Below the pieces are notes generated by a model. The model had not been told where the DNA came from. It did no database searches and saw nothing but the letters and a program-made list of their open reading frames with translations. Of a DNA stretch of 64,000 nucleotides, positions 39,424-49,589 are shown one piece after another. The translations under genes were made by a program, and so were the position numbers. Origin of the DNA: Carnobacterium inhibens subsp. inhibens DSM 13024 (GTDB lineage: Bacteria; Bacillota; Bacilli; Lactobacillales; Carnobacteriaceae); the NCBI RefSeq assembly GCF_000746825.1, contig NZ_JQIV01000006.1:2098501-2162500 (forward strand). The letters are read 5' to 3'. Position 1 is the first letter of the stretch. Each line of letters opens with the position of its first letter.

Positions 39424-39432
39424 GGAAATAGT

Positions 39433-40398
39433 ATGGCATGGTTTTCAACTACAGCATGGACAGATACATTATCAAAAAATATAGAAGAATCAGTAGATTT
39501 AATTATGTCTAATAATGAAAGTTTATTAAGTGAAGGCGGATTGAGTTATTCTAATCTTAATAAGGAACAAAAATTTGATACTACTCAAAAAGTGACTATT
39601 GATAATAGAGAAATACTTTACAATGTGATTGAGTTTTCGATGAATTCTATAACTCCCGGTATGGCTCCTATTGAAGCACGAACTCAACCTATAAGAGGGC
39701 TTATAATCATATATAGTGATGGGACTCAAATTCAATATATTATTAATAGAAATTCTGATGCATTGAAATTACTACGAAAATTACTTAACTATACTACAAA
39801 AAACGAAATCATAGAGAATAAATTATCATTTACTGATGATACATTTATGTGGTTTGTAAAGGCTGTTTTTGATGAAGATAGTGAGTTTTCTTTTACTGAT
39901 TCAAATCAAAATGAACAATCTTTGATTATTAACAGTATTATTGGAGTTCGTGGTGAAACAAGAGATGAAAATAAATTATCTGCACAAGGAGATACTGTAT
40001 TAAATCTAATTAGTACTTTATCATTCATTTTAGAAAGCAATTTATTGAAACAAATAGTATTAAGAATTGAATATACTGGTCATGAAAATATAGAAATTAG
40101 GCTTAATGACAAAGGTGTAGTAGCTGTAGAAGTTGATGCTTATTCAGGAAACTATGAAGATTTGTCTGATGAATACCAACTAAAAGCACAAACGTTATTA
40201 CTTGTTTATTTAGATATTCTTCCTAAATTATTACAAGAATATTATGTGCAAAAAGACGCCGAAAAATGGAATAATTTAGTAAAAGACGCTTTTTTCGATT
40301 CTGTACAAAGTAAACTTATTGCTCGCCTGCAGCAAAGAAAAAGAGAGGTTGAAGCTGAACAGATTTCTTTGCTATCTCATGTAGAAGGAATTGTTTAA
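39433..40398 (+). CDS. Unknown cassette protein 3 (321 residues)
   Basis: A 321-residue protein that I cannot assign. There is no membrane segment and no obvious nucleotide-binding or nuclease motif. The N-terminal part is beta-rich (TQPIRGLIIIYSDGTQIQYIINRNSDALKLLRKLL) and the C-terminal 60 residues are a helical, charged coiled-coil-like stretch (VQSKLIARLQQRKREVEAEQISLLSH). TGAGGAAATAG precedes the ATG, 9 bases after the membrane protein. It closes the cassette and is followed by a terminator at 40411-40457. Confidence 0.75.
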   Translation: MAWFSTTAWTDTLSKNIEESVDLIMSNNESLLSEGGLSYSNLNKEQKFDTTQKVTIDNREILYNVIEFSMNSITPGMAPIEARTQPIRGLIIIYSDGTQIQYIINRNSDALKLLRKLLNYTTKNEIIENKLSFTDDTFMWFVKAVFDEDSEFSFTDSNQNEQSLIINSIIGVRGETRDENKLSAQGDTVLNLISTLSFILESNLLKQIVLRIEYTGHENIEIRLNDKGVVAVEVDAYSGNYEDLSDEYQLKAQTLLLVYLDILPKLLQEYYVQKDAEKWNNLVKDAFFDSVQSKLIARLQQRKREVEAEQISLLSHVEGIV

Positions 40399-40410
40399 TT
40401 AGTAGGAAAA

Positions 40411-40457
40411 GTGGGATGACAAATGTACTAACCTACAAATTCGTCATCCTTTTTTTA
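40411..40457 (+). terminator. Terminator after the three-gene cassette
   Basis: GGGATGAC and GTCATCCT pair around a 22-base loop and are followed by seven T. It separates the cassette's transcript from the BREX genes. Confidence 0.75.
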
Positions 40458-41088
40458 TGCTTAATTATAAAAAATAGTTTTGAAATCTTCTTAAAAAAAA
40501 TATTTAAGACTAAAACTCAAATTATTTCTTCAAATGCCCTCACTCCTAACTAACATTAGTTAATCGATAGGAGTCTTTGCTAGCACTATTATAAGTACCA
40601 TCTTCTGCTTAGCAAATTAGTAGAAAAAAATTCGGTTTTTATAGTAATGTATTTCCGGAGAAGTAAAAGGAGTATACTTTTTCATATTTGTTAAAGTGCT
40701 TTAATAGATGATATTACTACTTCTTTATATAAATTTGAGTCACTTCTATTGCTGTGAAATAATCTGAAAAAATTAAGCTTCTCATCAATAAAATGTTCTA
40801 CTTATTGTGATCTATTTTTTTCAAGGACGAATAAAGGTTTATTATTTTTTAAATTTGTCACAACCATAAAAATCGAAAATCTTCAGTCATATAAACCATC
40901 CGTAACTAATAGCTTTTAGTATCAACTATTTATCGTGTACAAGAGTTGCACTCAAATATAAAATCATTAGGACAAAAGGGTATACTATATATATGGATTA
41001 TAGAAACAACTTAGAAATGCGTGGTAATGATATAAAGAAATAGTGAGGAATGTTATACTAGTTATTTTAATGATTGGAGGCTATTCTA
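40458..41088 (+). other. 630-bp AT-rich gap before the BREX genes
   Basis: I see no convincing gene. ACTCCTA and TAGGAGT (about 40544-40574) bracket an inner AACTAACATTAGTT, a nested hairpin. TGTTATACT (41051-41059) is an extended -10 promoter box close upstream of brxF; TATACT also occurs at 40981. The gap may contain the operon's control sites. Confidence 0.5.
41051..41059 (+). promoter_or_regulatory. Extended -10 promoter box ahead of brxF
   Basis: TG-T-TATACT fits TGNTATAAT at all but one base. No good -35 is seen. It lies 30 bases before ATG 41089. Confidence 0.45.
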
Positions 41089-41529
41089 ATGATAACTATT
41101 TCAGAAGAGATATTGCTAGAATTAGCGGAGCAACTTTCTTCAAAGTATGAAAAATTAGCTATAATAAAAATGGAGCGAAATCAAAATATCCCAAAATTAA
41201 GTCAATTAGCTTATTTATCTGTTAATTTACCACTCAGTAAGATTTTAATAAATATAAATAGGCGTTCATGGGGGAGTTATTCTTCGGAGTTTATTACAGA
41301 TGCTGTCCAAGGTGTCAATAATTACGCCATTTTGATTGATTATTTTGAATTACTTATGAGCCCCGATTTATCTTTAGATATTTTTGATTTATTTAAACAA
41401 TTAAGTAAAAATAAAGTTGTGATTATTATTTGGCGTTATCCTATTGAGGATAATTATTTGATTTATGGGAAACTAGGACATAGTGAGTATAAAAAAATAG
41501 AATTAGCGGATGTGACAGTCATCCAATAA
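41089..41529 (+). CDS. brxF: BrxF-like protein of BREX type 3, P-loop not visible
   Basis: A 146-residue protein that I match to BrxF, the small first gene of type 3 BREX, on position, size and the C-terminal half: NYAILIDYFELLMSPDLSLDIFDLFKQLSKNKVVIIIWR, then LGHSEYKKIELAD. BrxF is described as a P-loop protein, but the N-terminal region here reads YEKLAIIKMERNQNIPKLSQL, with no GxxGxGKS/T. The Walker B-like ILID is kept. ATG 41089 follows GGAGG at 8 bases; an in-frame TTG at 41074 lies in the ribosome site. It is 11 bases ahead of the BrxC-like gene. Function within BREX is not established. Confidence 0.7.
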   Translation: MITISEEILLELAEQLSSKYEKLAIIKMERNQNIPKLSQLAYLSVNLPLSKILININRRSWGSYSSEFITDAVQGVNNYAILIDYFELLMSPDLSLDIFDLFKQLSKNKVVIIIWRYPIEDNYLIYGKLGHSEYKKIELADVTVIQ

Positions 41530-41540
41530 GGAGTGTAAAG

Positions 41541-44500
41541 ATGCTATATAAAGATTTAGTGAGTTTTGAACCGATAGATTCAGTTATTCAACTAACAGAT
41601 GCTAATAGTACAGATAAAGCAATTCATCTTTTAGAAACTTTTGTTATTTCAGATCGTATGGCTGAAACAATCAATGAGGTGGTTTTCAAGCAGTTGCAAT
41701 ATACCAAACCAGAAGACAATAAAGGCCTTTTAGTTGTGGGAAATTATGGTAGTGGTAAATCTCATTTAATGAGTGTGATTTCAACAATTGCAGAACATGA
41801 AGGGTCGAGTAAATACATTTCAAATGAGAAAGTTGCTGAAAATGCCAAGGAAATAGAAGGGCAGTTCAAAGTTGTTCGTTTCGAAATTGGTGGTGTAAAC
41901 CGTCCCCTAAAAGATATCATTATATCTCAGTTAATCAAAGGATTTGCTGAGATGGGCGTTATTTATGAATTTCCTGAAGATGACTCTAAACTTACAAACA
42001 ATAAAGAATGGTTGCTTGAAATGATGGCAATCTTTAATGAAACATACCCAGAAAAAGGATTACTGCTAGTTGTAGATGAACTTTTAGATTATTTACGTAG
42101 CCGCAAAGAACTTGAGTTAACTTTAGACTTGGGATTTTTACGTGAAATGGGAGAAGTAGCTTATGATAGTCGCTTCCGGTTTATGGCTGGTATTCAAGAG
42201 ATGCTTTTTGATAATCCGCGTTTCGCTTATGTCGCTGATTCACTACGCCGTGTAAAAGAACGATTTGAGCAGGTTCGAATTGTTAAAGAGGATATCGCAT
42301 ATGTTATTTCACAACGTCTTTTGAAGAAGGATGATATCCAAAAAGCAAAAATTCGTGAACATTTATTAACATTCTCTAGTCTCTATGAGCGATTGAGTGA
42401 AAACATGGATATGTACGTTAATTTATTTCCAATTCATCCAGCATACTTAGCTACTTTTGAAAAAGTTCATAATATTGAGAAACGTATAGCTTTAAAAACT
42501 ATCTCCAGTGAAATGAAGAAGATTATTAATCAAGAAGTACCTGCAGACGATCCTGGTCTGGTTTCTTATGATAGTTATTGGACTTATATTGAAGAAGATC
42601 CATCTAATAAAACCATTCCAGAAGTTAGAGAAGTAATGGAAAAAGTAGCAATATTAAAGGATAGAATTATTAGCACGTATCCGACAAGCAAGCAACGTTA
42701 TAAAAAAATGTCTATTCGCATTGTAAATGCTATGGCGCTTGACCGTTTGACAACTGATGATATTTATTCGAAAGTTGGCATGACTTCTGATGAATTAAAG
42801 GATGACCTTTTTCTGACAGTTCCAGGGGCAATGGACATGTTACTAGAAGATGACGATCCAGCAGCATTCTTAAAGTCTAATATAGATGTTGCAATCAAGA
42901 CAATTATGGAGACAGTAAGCTATCAGTATATTTCAATTAATGATATCAATGCTCAATATTATTTGGATTTGAAGAAGGACATTGACGTAGATAGTCTCAT
43001 TTCGGATCGCGCAGAAATTATTGAGGCAGATACAATGGACCGTTATTATTTTGATTTACTACAAAATGCGATTGCGTTGAACGATTTAACTTATATTTCT
43101 GGATATAAGATTTGGAAGCATGAACTTCCTTGGGAACATAAGCGAGTAATGCGGAAAGGATATCTATTTCTTGGTTCTCCGAATGAGCGTTCTACAGCAC
43201 AACCAGAACGTGATTTTTATATCTATATGCTTCGCCCATTCGATGAAGTTAGTTTTAAGAATGAAAGACGAGCAGATGAAGTGTTTTTCAAGTTAAATAC
43301 CCAAGATGAATTTTTTTCCAATACATTACGTAAATATGCAGCCGCAAAAGAGCAATATATTGAGACTACTCAGGCACAAAAGCAATTGTTTAAGAATAAG
43401 TTCGACGCCTATTATAAGCAATTAAATAAATGGCTTCATGAGAATTTTGTTGATGCGTTCAAAATTATTTATCAGGGAAAAGAAGGATACTTATCTGATT
43501 TTGGCATGTTTTTACCAGCGGAAGACAATTTGAAAGCATTAGTAAACTATGCCTCTGCTGAATTTTTGACGGATGCTTTTGAAGAAGAATATTCTGAGTA
43601 TCCAACTTTCAAAAAGTTTTCTCCAGGTTATTTGACAAGTGAAAATATTAAAACTGTTGCTAGTGATGCGCTTCAATATTTAAATGGTCGTAAAACGAAA
43701 ACTGGTGAGGCTATTCTCAATGGCTTAGTAATGGAAGATGATATGGGAAATATTACAAATGAATCGATTGCTAATTCAGGTTACTCACGTTGGATTCTTA
43801 AATTACTTGCAAGCAGGGGGCATGGTAAAGTAGTCAACAGTAAGGAAATATATAATCAAGATGCTTTGCGTGGTTCAGGAGATCGTCGACTTTCCATAGA
43901 GTATAAATTGGAGCCGGAGTTGATTGTCGTAATTATTGGCGCACTCTTGTCATCAGGCAAGTTAGAAGTTAATGTTGCAGGTAATAATTTTACTGCGATG
44001 AATTACCGTGAGTTTGCTATGATGAATATCGAAACTCTTTCGAATTTTGATTATATTAAGAATCCTACTGGGCTTCCAATAGAGGAGATAAATGCAATAT
44101 TAGACATGTTTGGAGAGCAAACACCCAACTTTGATGAAAAAGTTTTAGAGGGATTCATCAAACGTCTAAGTTCGAAGGCTATCGAGGAAGTAACATATAT
44201 ACTTAAAATTAGTGAACTTGTCAAAAATGGTTTTAGTATCTCAAGTAATGAAGTGATGGATGCTAATACTAAGCAAGATTATATCAATCGATTAGCGTCA
44301 TATAAAGAATTTTGTGAGAAGATCCAACGATATAATAGTGTTGCAAAGATGAAGAATTTCCCTATTACTTTAGCTGAAATCGGTGAACAACGTAAGAACA
44401 AAGAACTACTTGTGTCGATTGAACAAATGAAAAAAGATGTCGATGAAGTTGGCACATTAGTTGGTTATATTACCCAAGCAACATACAATTACGGACTTGA

Positions 44501-45260
44501 AAGTAATTGGTCTAAAAATGTACAAAAATCAATTGACAAAGTTGTTGAGGCTGTTAAAGCAGGGAGAAATTACAACCAACAAATGGAAGATTTGAAAGCC
44601 ATTAAGTTGAATTATATTGATGAATATTATGAACTTCACCAAAAATCTCGGTTAACAAGTAAGGAAGAGATCCAGCGTGATGCTTTATTAAATTCTGTGG
44701 AAGTTCAAAATTTGAGAGTCTTAAACAATCAAGTAGAGATATTACCAGGTCAACAACTAGATGAATGGGTTAATGAAATGCGTTTATCAAGAACTTGTTT
44801 CACACTAACAAAAGGTGAATTACAACAGGTCCCGACTTGTAAACATTGTAATTTTGAAATTGGAAAGTCAGATCGTCGCTCGAAAGAAATTATTCGGAAC
44901 TCAAATGATAATTTAACGACTATTTATGATAATTGGATGCAAATTTTAATAAATGGTCTTGAACAATCTAATATAATCTTAAATCGAGAATTGCTTAATA
45001 GTGATGAAAAGAAAGAAATTGAAGAGTTTATTAATACCAAAGAACTTGTCTTTCCAGTAAGTTCTCAGTTCTTAAAGATAGTGAATAATTTATTTAAAGG
45101 TTTTGAAAAAGTTGAAATTACAGAAACACAATTGATACAAGTAATGGGGGATGGTAGCCCTATGTCAATAAATGAATTGGAAGTTCGTATTCGTCAATTA
45201 ATTTCAGACCTTACAGAAGGTAAAGAAAAGGAAAAAATAAGAATTATGCTTAAGAGGTGA
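41541..45260 (+). CDS. brxC: BrxC/PglY-like ATPase, DUF6079 family
   Basis: A 1239-residue P-loop protein of the BrxC/PglY type found in BREX loci. Walker A is VVGNYGSGKSHLMSVIS near residue 70 and a Walker B-like GLLLVVDELLDYL is near 175. The rest is a large helical body with a zinc-ribbon-like CKHCNFEIGKSDRR near residue 1100. BREX types 1 and 3 need the BrxC ATPase for phage exclusion. AAGGAGTG precedes the ATG. It is followed 4 bases later by the methylase, so the genes are co-transcribed. Assignment rests on size, motifs and neighbours. Confidence 0.85.
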   Translation: MLYKDLVSFEPIDSVIQLTDANSTDKAIHLLETFVISDRMAETINEVVFKQLQYTKPEDNKGLLVVGNYGSGKSHLMSVISTIAEHEGSSKYISNEKVAENAKEIEGQFKVVRFEIGGVNRPLKDIIISQLIKGFAEMGVIYEFPEDDSKLTNNKEWLLEMMAIFNETYPEKGLLLVVDELLDYLRSRKELELTLDLGFLREMGEVAYDSRFRFMAGIQEMLFDNPRFAYVADSLRRVKERFEQVRIVKEDIAYVISQRLLKKDDIQKAKIREHLLTFSSLYERLSENMDMYVNLFPIHPAYLATFEKVHNIEKRIALKTISSEMKKIINQEVPADDPGLVSYDSYWTYIEEDPSNKTIPEVREVMEKVAILKDRIISTYPTSKQRYKKMSIRIVNAMALDRLTTDDIYSKVGMTSDELKDDLFLTVPGAMDMLLEDDDPAAFLKSNIDVAIKTIMETVSYQYISINDINAQYYLDLKKDIDVDSLISDRAEIIEADTMDRYYFDLLQNAIALNDLTYISGYKIWKHELPWEHKRVMRKGYLFLGSPNERSTAQPERDFYIYMLRPFDEVSFKNERRADEVFFKLNTQDEFFSNTLRKYAAAKEQYIETTQAQKQLFKNKFDAYYKQLNKWLHENFVDAFKIIYQGKEGYLSDFGMFLPAEDNLKALVNYASAEFLTDAFEEEYSEYPTFKKFSPGYLTSENIKTVASDALQYLNGRKTKTGEAILNGLVMEDDMGNITNESIANSGYSRWILKLLASRGHGKVVNSKEIYNQDALRGSGDRRLSIEYKLEPELIVVIIGALLSSGKLEVNVAGNNFTAMNYREFAMMNIETLSNFDYIKNPTGLPIEEINAILDMFGEQTPNFDEKVLEGFIKRLSSKAIEEVTYILKISELVKNGFSISSNEVMDANTKQDYINRLASYKEFCEKIQRYNSVAKMKNFPITLAEIGEQRKNKELLVSIEQMKKDVDEVGTLVGYITQATYNYGLESNWSKNVQKSIDKVVEAVKAGRNYNQQMEDLKAIKLNYIDEYYELHQKSRLTSKEEIQRDALLNSVEVQNLRVLNNQVEILPGQQLDEWVNEMRLSRTCFTLTKGELQQVPTCKHCNFEIGKSDRRSKEIIRNSNDNLTTIYDNWMQILINGLEQSNIILNRELLNSDEKKEIEEFINTKELVFPVSSQFLKIVNNLFKGFEKVEITETQLIQVMGDGSPMSINELEVRIRQLISDLTEGKEKEKIRIMLKR

Positions 45261-45264
45261 GAAA

Positions 45265-48045
45265 ATGTCCTTTAATAATGAACAAATGTCGATGGATTTT
45301 AATAGTAAAGATGAAAAAGTTGTTGTATTAGGTATGGAATTTAAAAATCATGATGAACGTCGAGAATATTTTCGAAATGAGCTGCGAAAAAAACTTTCAG
45401 AACTCAAGAAAGTCGAAGGATATCCTATTGGAGAAGATGAAGACGTTATTGCGCTGTCTGATCCACCATACTATACAGCATGCCCAAACCCATGGATTCA
45501 TGATTTCATCGAAGAGTGGAGAAATCAAAATAAAAATGAACTCTATTATCAACGGGAACCATTTGCAGCAGATGTTAGTGAGGGTAAAAGTGATAGAATA
45601 TATAATGTACACAGTTACCATACTAAAGTCCCACACAAAGCAGTCATGAGATATATCCTTCATTACACTGAGCCAGGTGATGTTGTGCTTGATGGGTTTT
45701 CAGGGACTGGAATGACAGGTATTGCTACAAAATATTCAAACTCAAAAGAAGAAATAGAAAAACTTGGATATTACGTTGATGAAAGTGGTAATGTTTTTGA
45801 TGAGGAAAAAAAACAAATTTCAAAAGTTGGGGAAAGACATGCAGTTATGACTGATTTATCCCCAGCAGCTTCATTAATTTCACAGAGTTATAATAATAAT
45901 TTAGATGAAGTTGAGTACCAAAGAGTAGCCAGATCTATTATAGGAAAATTGAAAAAAAAGACAGAATGGATGTTCGAAACCGTTGATTCATTTGGAGAGA
46001 GAGTTCCGATTAACTATTCCGTTTGGAGTGATGTGTTTACTTGTTATAACTGTTCAAATGAAATTGTATTTTGGGATATTTCAGTTGACGAACACGAAAA
46101 AAAAATGCGCAAAGAAATGTTTTGTCCGAATTGCAATGCCGAAGTAACTAAGAAAAAAATGACTCAAGTTTTTACTATGGAGTACGATACGATTCTTGAA
46201 CGCCCCTTGAAAGTTCCAAAGCAGGTTCAGGTTCTAATAAATTATACTTCTGGCAAAACGAGATATAACAAGCGACCTGAAAAGTTTGACAATGATTTAC
46301 AGATGAAAATTAATGAGTATAAAATTTCTGGATTTGTTCCTAAAGATTTAGTTGTTCAAGGGGACGAAACTGATCGCCTAAAACGAAATGGTATCGAGTA
46401 TGTTCATCAAATTTATACGAAACGAAATTTAGTGGTTATGTCAGAATATTATGAGTTGATAAAAGAAAATAAGTTTTTTACAGAGTTGTTAAATGTGATG
46501 AGAAGCAGTAATTCTTATTCAACAAAAATGGTGAAAGTTAATATACCACGATTGCTAGATAAAGGTGGCATATTTTCATTTGGTTTTGTTAGTGGAACGT
46601 TTTATATTCCTAGTTTAAATGGCGAAAGACCTATGCTAGATGCTATTCAGTCAAAATTAAAAAATATGGTATCGACTATAGACTCTTTATATAACTCATC
46701 GGTTATTTCTAATCAAAGTACGACAGATTTAAAGAATATAGAGAATGAAAGTATTGATTATATTTTTGTAGATCCGCCATTTGGAGCGAATTTAATGTAT
46801 TCTGAATTGAACTCTTTTTCGGAATCGTGGATGAAGCTGTTCACAAATAATAATGAAGAAGCAATAATGAATAAGTACCAAGGTAAAGGATTACTTGACT
46901 ATCAAAAGCTTATGGAGCAGTGTTTCAAAGAATTGTTTAGAGTTTTAAAATCTAATCGATGGATTACTGTAGAGTTCAGTAATTCCCAAGCCAGTGTTTG
47001 GAATTCAATAAGAGAAGCATTGGAGAGAGCGGGTTTTGTGATTGCCAATGTTTCTTCATTGGATAAAAAACAGGGGTCCTTTAAAGCACTTACCACTACA
47101 GTAGCTGTGAAACAAGATTTGGTAATTTCAGCATACAAGCCTCAAAAAAAATTAAGAGAAAACTTTGTTAATAATCGAAATAATAATAGCATACTTATGT
47201 GGGATTTTATTGATCAGCACTTGGCGAATCTCGCTTTACCTAAGGTAAATGGAGGTGAAATTCACTTTTCTACTGAGAGGACTCCAAGAATTTTATTTGA
47301 CAGGCTTATTGCGTATTTTGTTCAAAATGGTCTTTCAATACCTTTGTCTTCAGCAGAATTTCAAAGAGAACTTTCAGAAAGATATCAATTTAGAGATGGT
47401 ATGTTTTTTTTAGAAGAGCAAGCTATAGAGTTTGACAAAAAAAGAATTTTAGCTAAACATTTTGCTCAATTAGAACTTTTTGTATCTGATGAAAATAGCG
47501 CAATTGAATGGATAAGACAACAATTAATGAAAAAACCTAAGACCAGACAAGATATTCATCCAATTTTTATGAAGGAAATTCAACACATTACTAAATATGA
47601 GGATTTACCTGAGTTAGATGAATTGTTAGCTCAAAATTTTCTTATGTATGATGGAAGAGGAGTAGTTCCTAATCAAATTAGAACATATCTTACTCAAGCA
47701 TATCACGATTTGCGTGGCTTGGATAATGGAGATTCGATTCTAAAAGAGCGGGCAATGAATCGCTGGTATGTACCAAATCCAAATCAACAAGTTGATTTGG
47801 AAAAAATTCGGGAGAAAAATTTGCTTCGCGAGTTTAATCGCTACGTTGAAGAAATTGATAATAGTAAGAAAAAACTTAAGTTCTTCCGCACTGAAGCAAT
47901 TCGTGTCGGTTTTAAGAAAGCATGGACAGATAAAGATTATCAAAAAATTGTAACTATTGGGGAACGTTTACCTGAAAAGATAATTCAAGAAGATGATAAA
48001 CTTTTGATGTACTTCGATAACGCGCAGATGCGTACAGAGATGTAG
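45265..48045 (+). CDS. pglX: PglX-type adenine-specific DNA methylase (BREX type 3)
   Basis: A 926-residue DNA methylase. DPPYYTACPNPW is at residues 66-77, VVLDGFSGTGMTGIA near 145 is the SAM-binding FxGxG motif, CYNC near 260 and CPNC near 287 form a zinc ribbon, and VDPPFGANLMYSEL near 503 is the catalytic DPPF motif. The C-terminal 300 residues are the family's specificity-type region. BREX methylases mark the host genome at a short non-palindromic site so that unmodified phage DNA is blocked. The gene starts 4 bases after brxC and is followed 13 bases later by pglZ, with no helicase gene between. Confidence 0.85.
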   Translation: MSFNNEQMSMDFNSKDEKVVVLGMEFKNHDERREYFRNELRKKLSELKKVEGYPIGEDEDVIALSDPPYYTACPNPWIHDFIEEWRNQNKNELYYQREPFAADVSEGKSDRIYNVHSYHTKVPHKAVMRYILHYTEPGDVVLDGFSGTGMTGIATKYSNSKEEIEKLGYYVDESGNVFDEEKKQISKVGERHAVMTDLSPAASLISQSYNNNLDEVEYQRVARSIIGKLKKKTEWMFETVDSFGERVPINYSVWSDVFTCYNCSNEIVFWDISVDEHEKKMRKEMFCPNCNAEVTKKKMTQVFTMEYDTILERPLKVPKQVQVLINYTSGKTRYNKRPEKFDNDLQMKINEYKISGFVPKDLVVQGDETDRLKRNGIEYVHQIYTKRNLVVMSEYYELIKENKFFTELLNVMRSSNSYSTKMVKVNIPRLLDKGGIFSFGFVSGTFYIPSLNGERPMLDAIQSKLKNMVSTIDSLYNSSVISNQSTTDLKNIENESIDYIFVDPPFGANLMYSELNSFSESWMKLFTNNNEEAIMNKYQGKGLLDYQKLMEQCFKELFRVLKSNRWITVEFSNSQASVWNSIREALERAGFVIANVSSLDKKQGSFKALTTTVAVKQDLVISAYKPQKKLRENFVNNRNNNSILMWDFIDQHLANLALPKVNGGEIHFSTERTPRILFDRLIAYFVQNGLSIPLSSAEFQRELSERYQFRDGMFFLEEQAIEFDKKRILAKHFAQLELFVSDENSAIEWIRQQLMKKPKTRQDIHPIFMKEIQHITKYEDLPELDELLAQNFLMYDGRGVVPNQIRTYLTQAYHDLRGLDNGDSILKERAMNRWYVPNPNQQVDLEKIREKNLLREFNRYVEEIDNSKKKLKFFRTEAIRVGFKKAWTDKDYQKIVTIGERLPEKIIQEDDKLLMYFDNAQMRTEM

Positions 48046-48058
48046 AGGGATGATAAAA

Positions 48059-49588
48059 ATGAACTGGACACAAGCAATATTAGATAAATTTCCACGACAA
48101 GCTGTTTATTTAATAAAAGATGATGACGGTCTTTTAGAAAAAGCAGAAATACAGCTTCTTCTAAAAGAGAATGGGATTTCTTTAATTAGCTACAGTGATC
48201 CGGTTCATTTTCGATTTGAATATGAAAGTGAGTTCAGAAATTATTACGATGGAACTTTGGTAGTCCGTTTGGTGGAATATGGATTTGAACAAATTCCTTG
48301 GGATGTCTATGATAGAGCATTTCAGTTATCTATTGGAATCTATGATATATTTCCTCTTCTAGATAGTAAAGCAGTAAGTGAGATAGATTCTAAAAAATGG
48401 CAACGTCTGTTTGAGGTGCAAAGTAGTAATAATTTACGAATGGGCTATGATAAAACAAAACAATTTATTAAAGATATAAAATTTACTACTATAGAAAACA
48501 TATCGGTACAATTTCAAGAAAATTACGATTTTGAAAACGATTTGACTATATTTAAAAAATCAAAAAAAATGTTTTCAGATTGGGGATTGATAAGTAAGAC
48601 TATCGGTAATCAAAGACTCTACAAACCACAGGATAGAGAATTTGAGGAGTTAGTGACTGAAAGTAACAAAGAATTTCAAGAGTTCATAGTTAATCATTTC
48701 GATAAAAACTTGTCAATGGTTGCATTCAAACAACCGAATTACGTCAATCAGATAACGTCATTTATGGCACGGAATGTGAACAAAACCCAAAGGCGTCAGG
48801 CACTTATAGTCATGGATGGCATGAGTTTTACACAGTGGTCTTTGATTGAAAAATGGTTAATTACTAAAAGAATAAAAATGAAAACAGACTCGATAATGGC
48901 ATGGATACCTAGTATTACTTCAGTATCTCGACAAGCGATATTCTCAGGGAAAAGACCTACTGAGTACTCCAAAAGTATTGATACGACAGCAAAAGAACCG
49001 CATCATTGGCGAGAATTTTGGGTAAAACAAGGATTTGCTGTATCTGAAATCAAGTATCAAAGAGGTTTAGGACACCTTCCTTATAAAGAAGAGAAGCTGG
49101 AATTCAAGTATAATAGAACGAAAATCTATGGTTGTGTTGTGGATGTTATTGATGAATTCATGCACGGTGCGAGACAAGGTCAAGCAACGGTTCAATCTGA
49201 ATTAAAAATTTGGCTAGAGCGTGGGTATCTTGAATCAATGTTGAATGATTTATTAACTCTTGATTACGATGTATTTATAACTGCGGATCATGGAAATATT
49301 GAAGCTGTTGGTATTGGTCAAATTCAACAAGGAGTATTAGCAACGGGGCGTGGACAAAGAGTTCGAACATATGATGATGAAATTTTAAGAAGTAGTACAA
49401 TTGAAGGTCATAAAGAGACAACAATGAAGTGGGATAGCTCAACGTTACCTGAAAAATTTCTTCCCTTAATTGCTCGTGAAAAGGCTGCATTTGTTCCAAA
49501 AGATGATATAATAATGACTCATGGTGGTACCCATATTGAAGAAGTATTTGTTCCATTTGTGACAGTTTTAAAAAGGGATGAATTATAA
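48059..49588 (+). CDS. pglZ: BREX phosphatase-like protein PglZ (type 3)
   Basis: A 509-residue protein with the alkaline-phosphatase-superfamily fold of PglZ. ALIVMDGMSFTQWSLIEKW near residue 250 holds the first metal-binding aspartate, SITSVSRQAIFSGKRPTEY follows, VFITADHGNIEAVG near 410 holds the metal-binding Asp-His, and MTHGGTHIEEVFVPFV near 490 closes the active site. PglZ is the marker gene of all BREX types. ATG 48059 follows AGAGGGA at 8 bases; ATG 48050 overlaps that site. It overlaps nothing but ends 1 base before the brxA start. Confidence 0.88.
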   Translation: MNWTQAILDKFPRQAVYLIKDDDGLLEKAEIQLLLKENGISLISYSDPVHFRFEYESEFRNYYDGTLVVRLVEYGFEQIPWDVYDRAFQLSIGIYDIFPLLDSKAVSEIDSKKWQRLFEVQSSNNLRMGYDKTKQFIKDIKFTTIENISVQFQENYDFENDLTIFKKSKKMFSDWGLISKTIGNQRLYKPQDREFEELVTESNKEFQEFIVNHFDKNLSMVAFKQPNYVNQITSFMARNVNKTQRRQALIVMDGMSFTQWSLIEKWLITKRIKMKTDSIMAWIPSITSVSRQAIFSGKRPTEYSKSIDTTAKEPHHWREFWVKQGFAVSEIKYQRGLGHLPYKEEKLEFKYNRTKIYGCVVDVIDEFMHGARQGQATVQSELKIWLERGYLESMLNDLLTLDYDVFITADHGNIEAVGIGQIQQGVLATGRGQRVRTYDDEILRSSTIEGHKETTMKWDSSTLPEKFLPLIAREKAAFVPKDDIIMTHGGTHIEEVFVPFVTVLKRDEL

Positions 49589-49589
49589 A

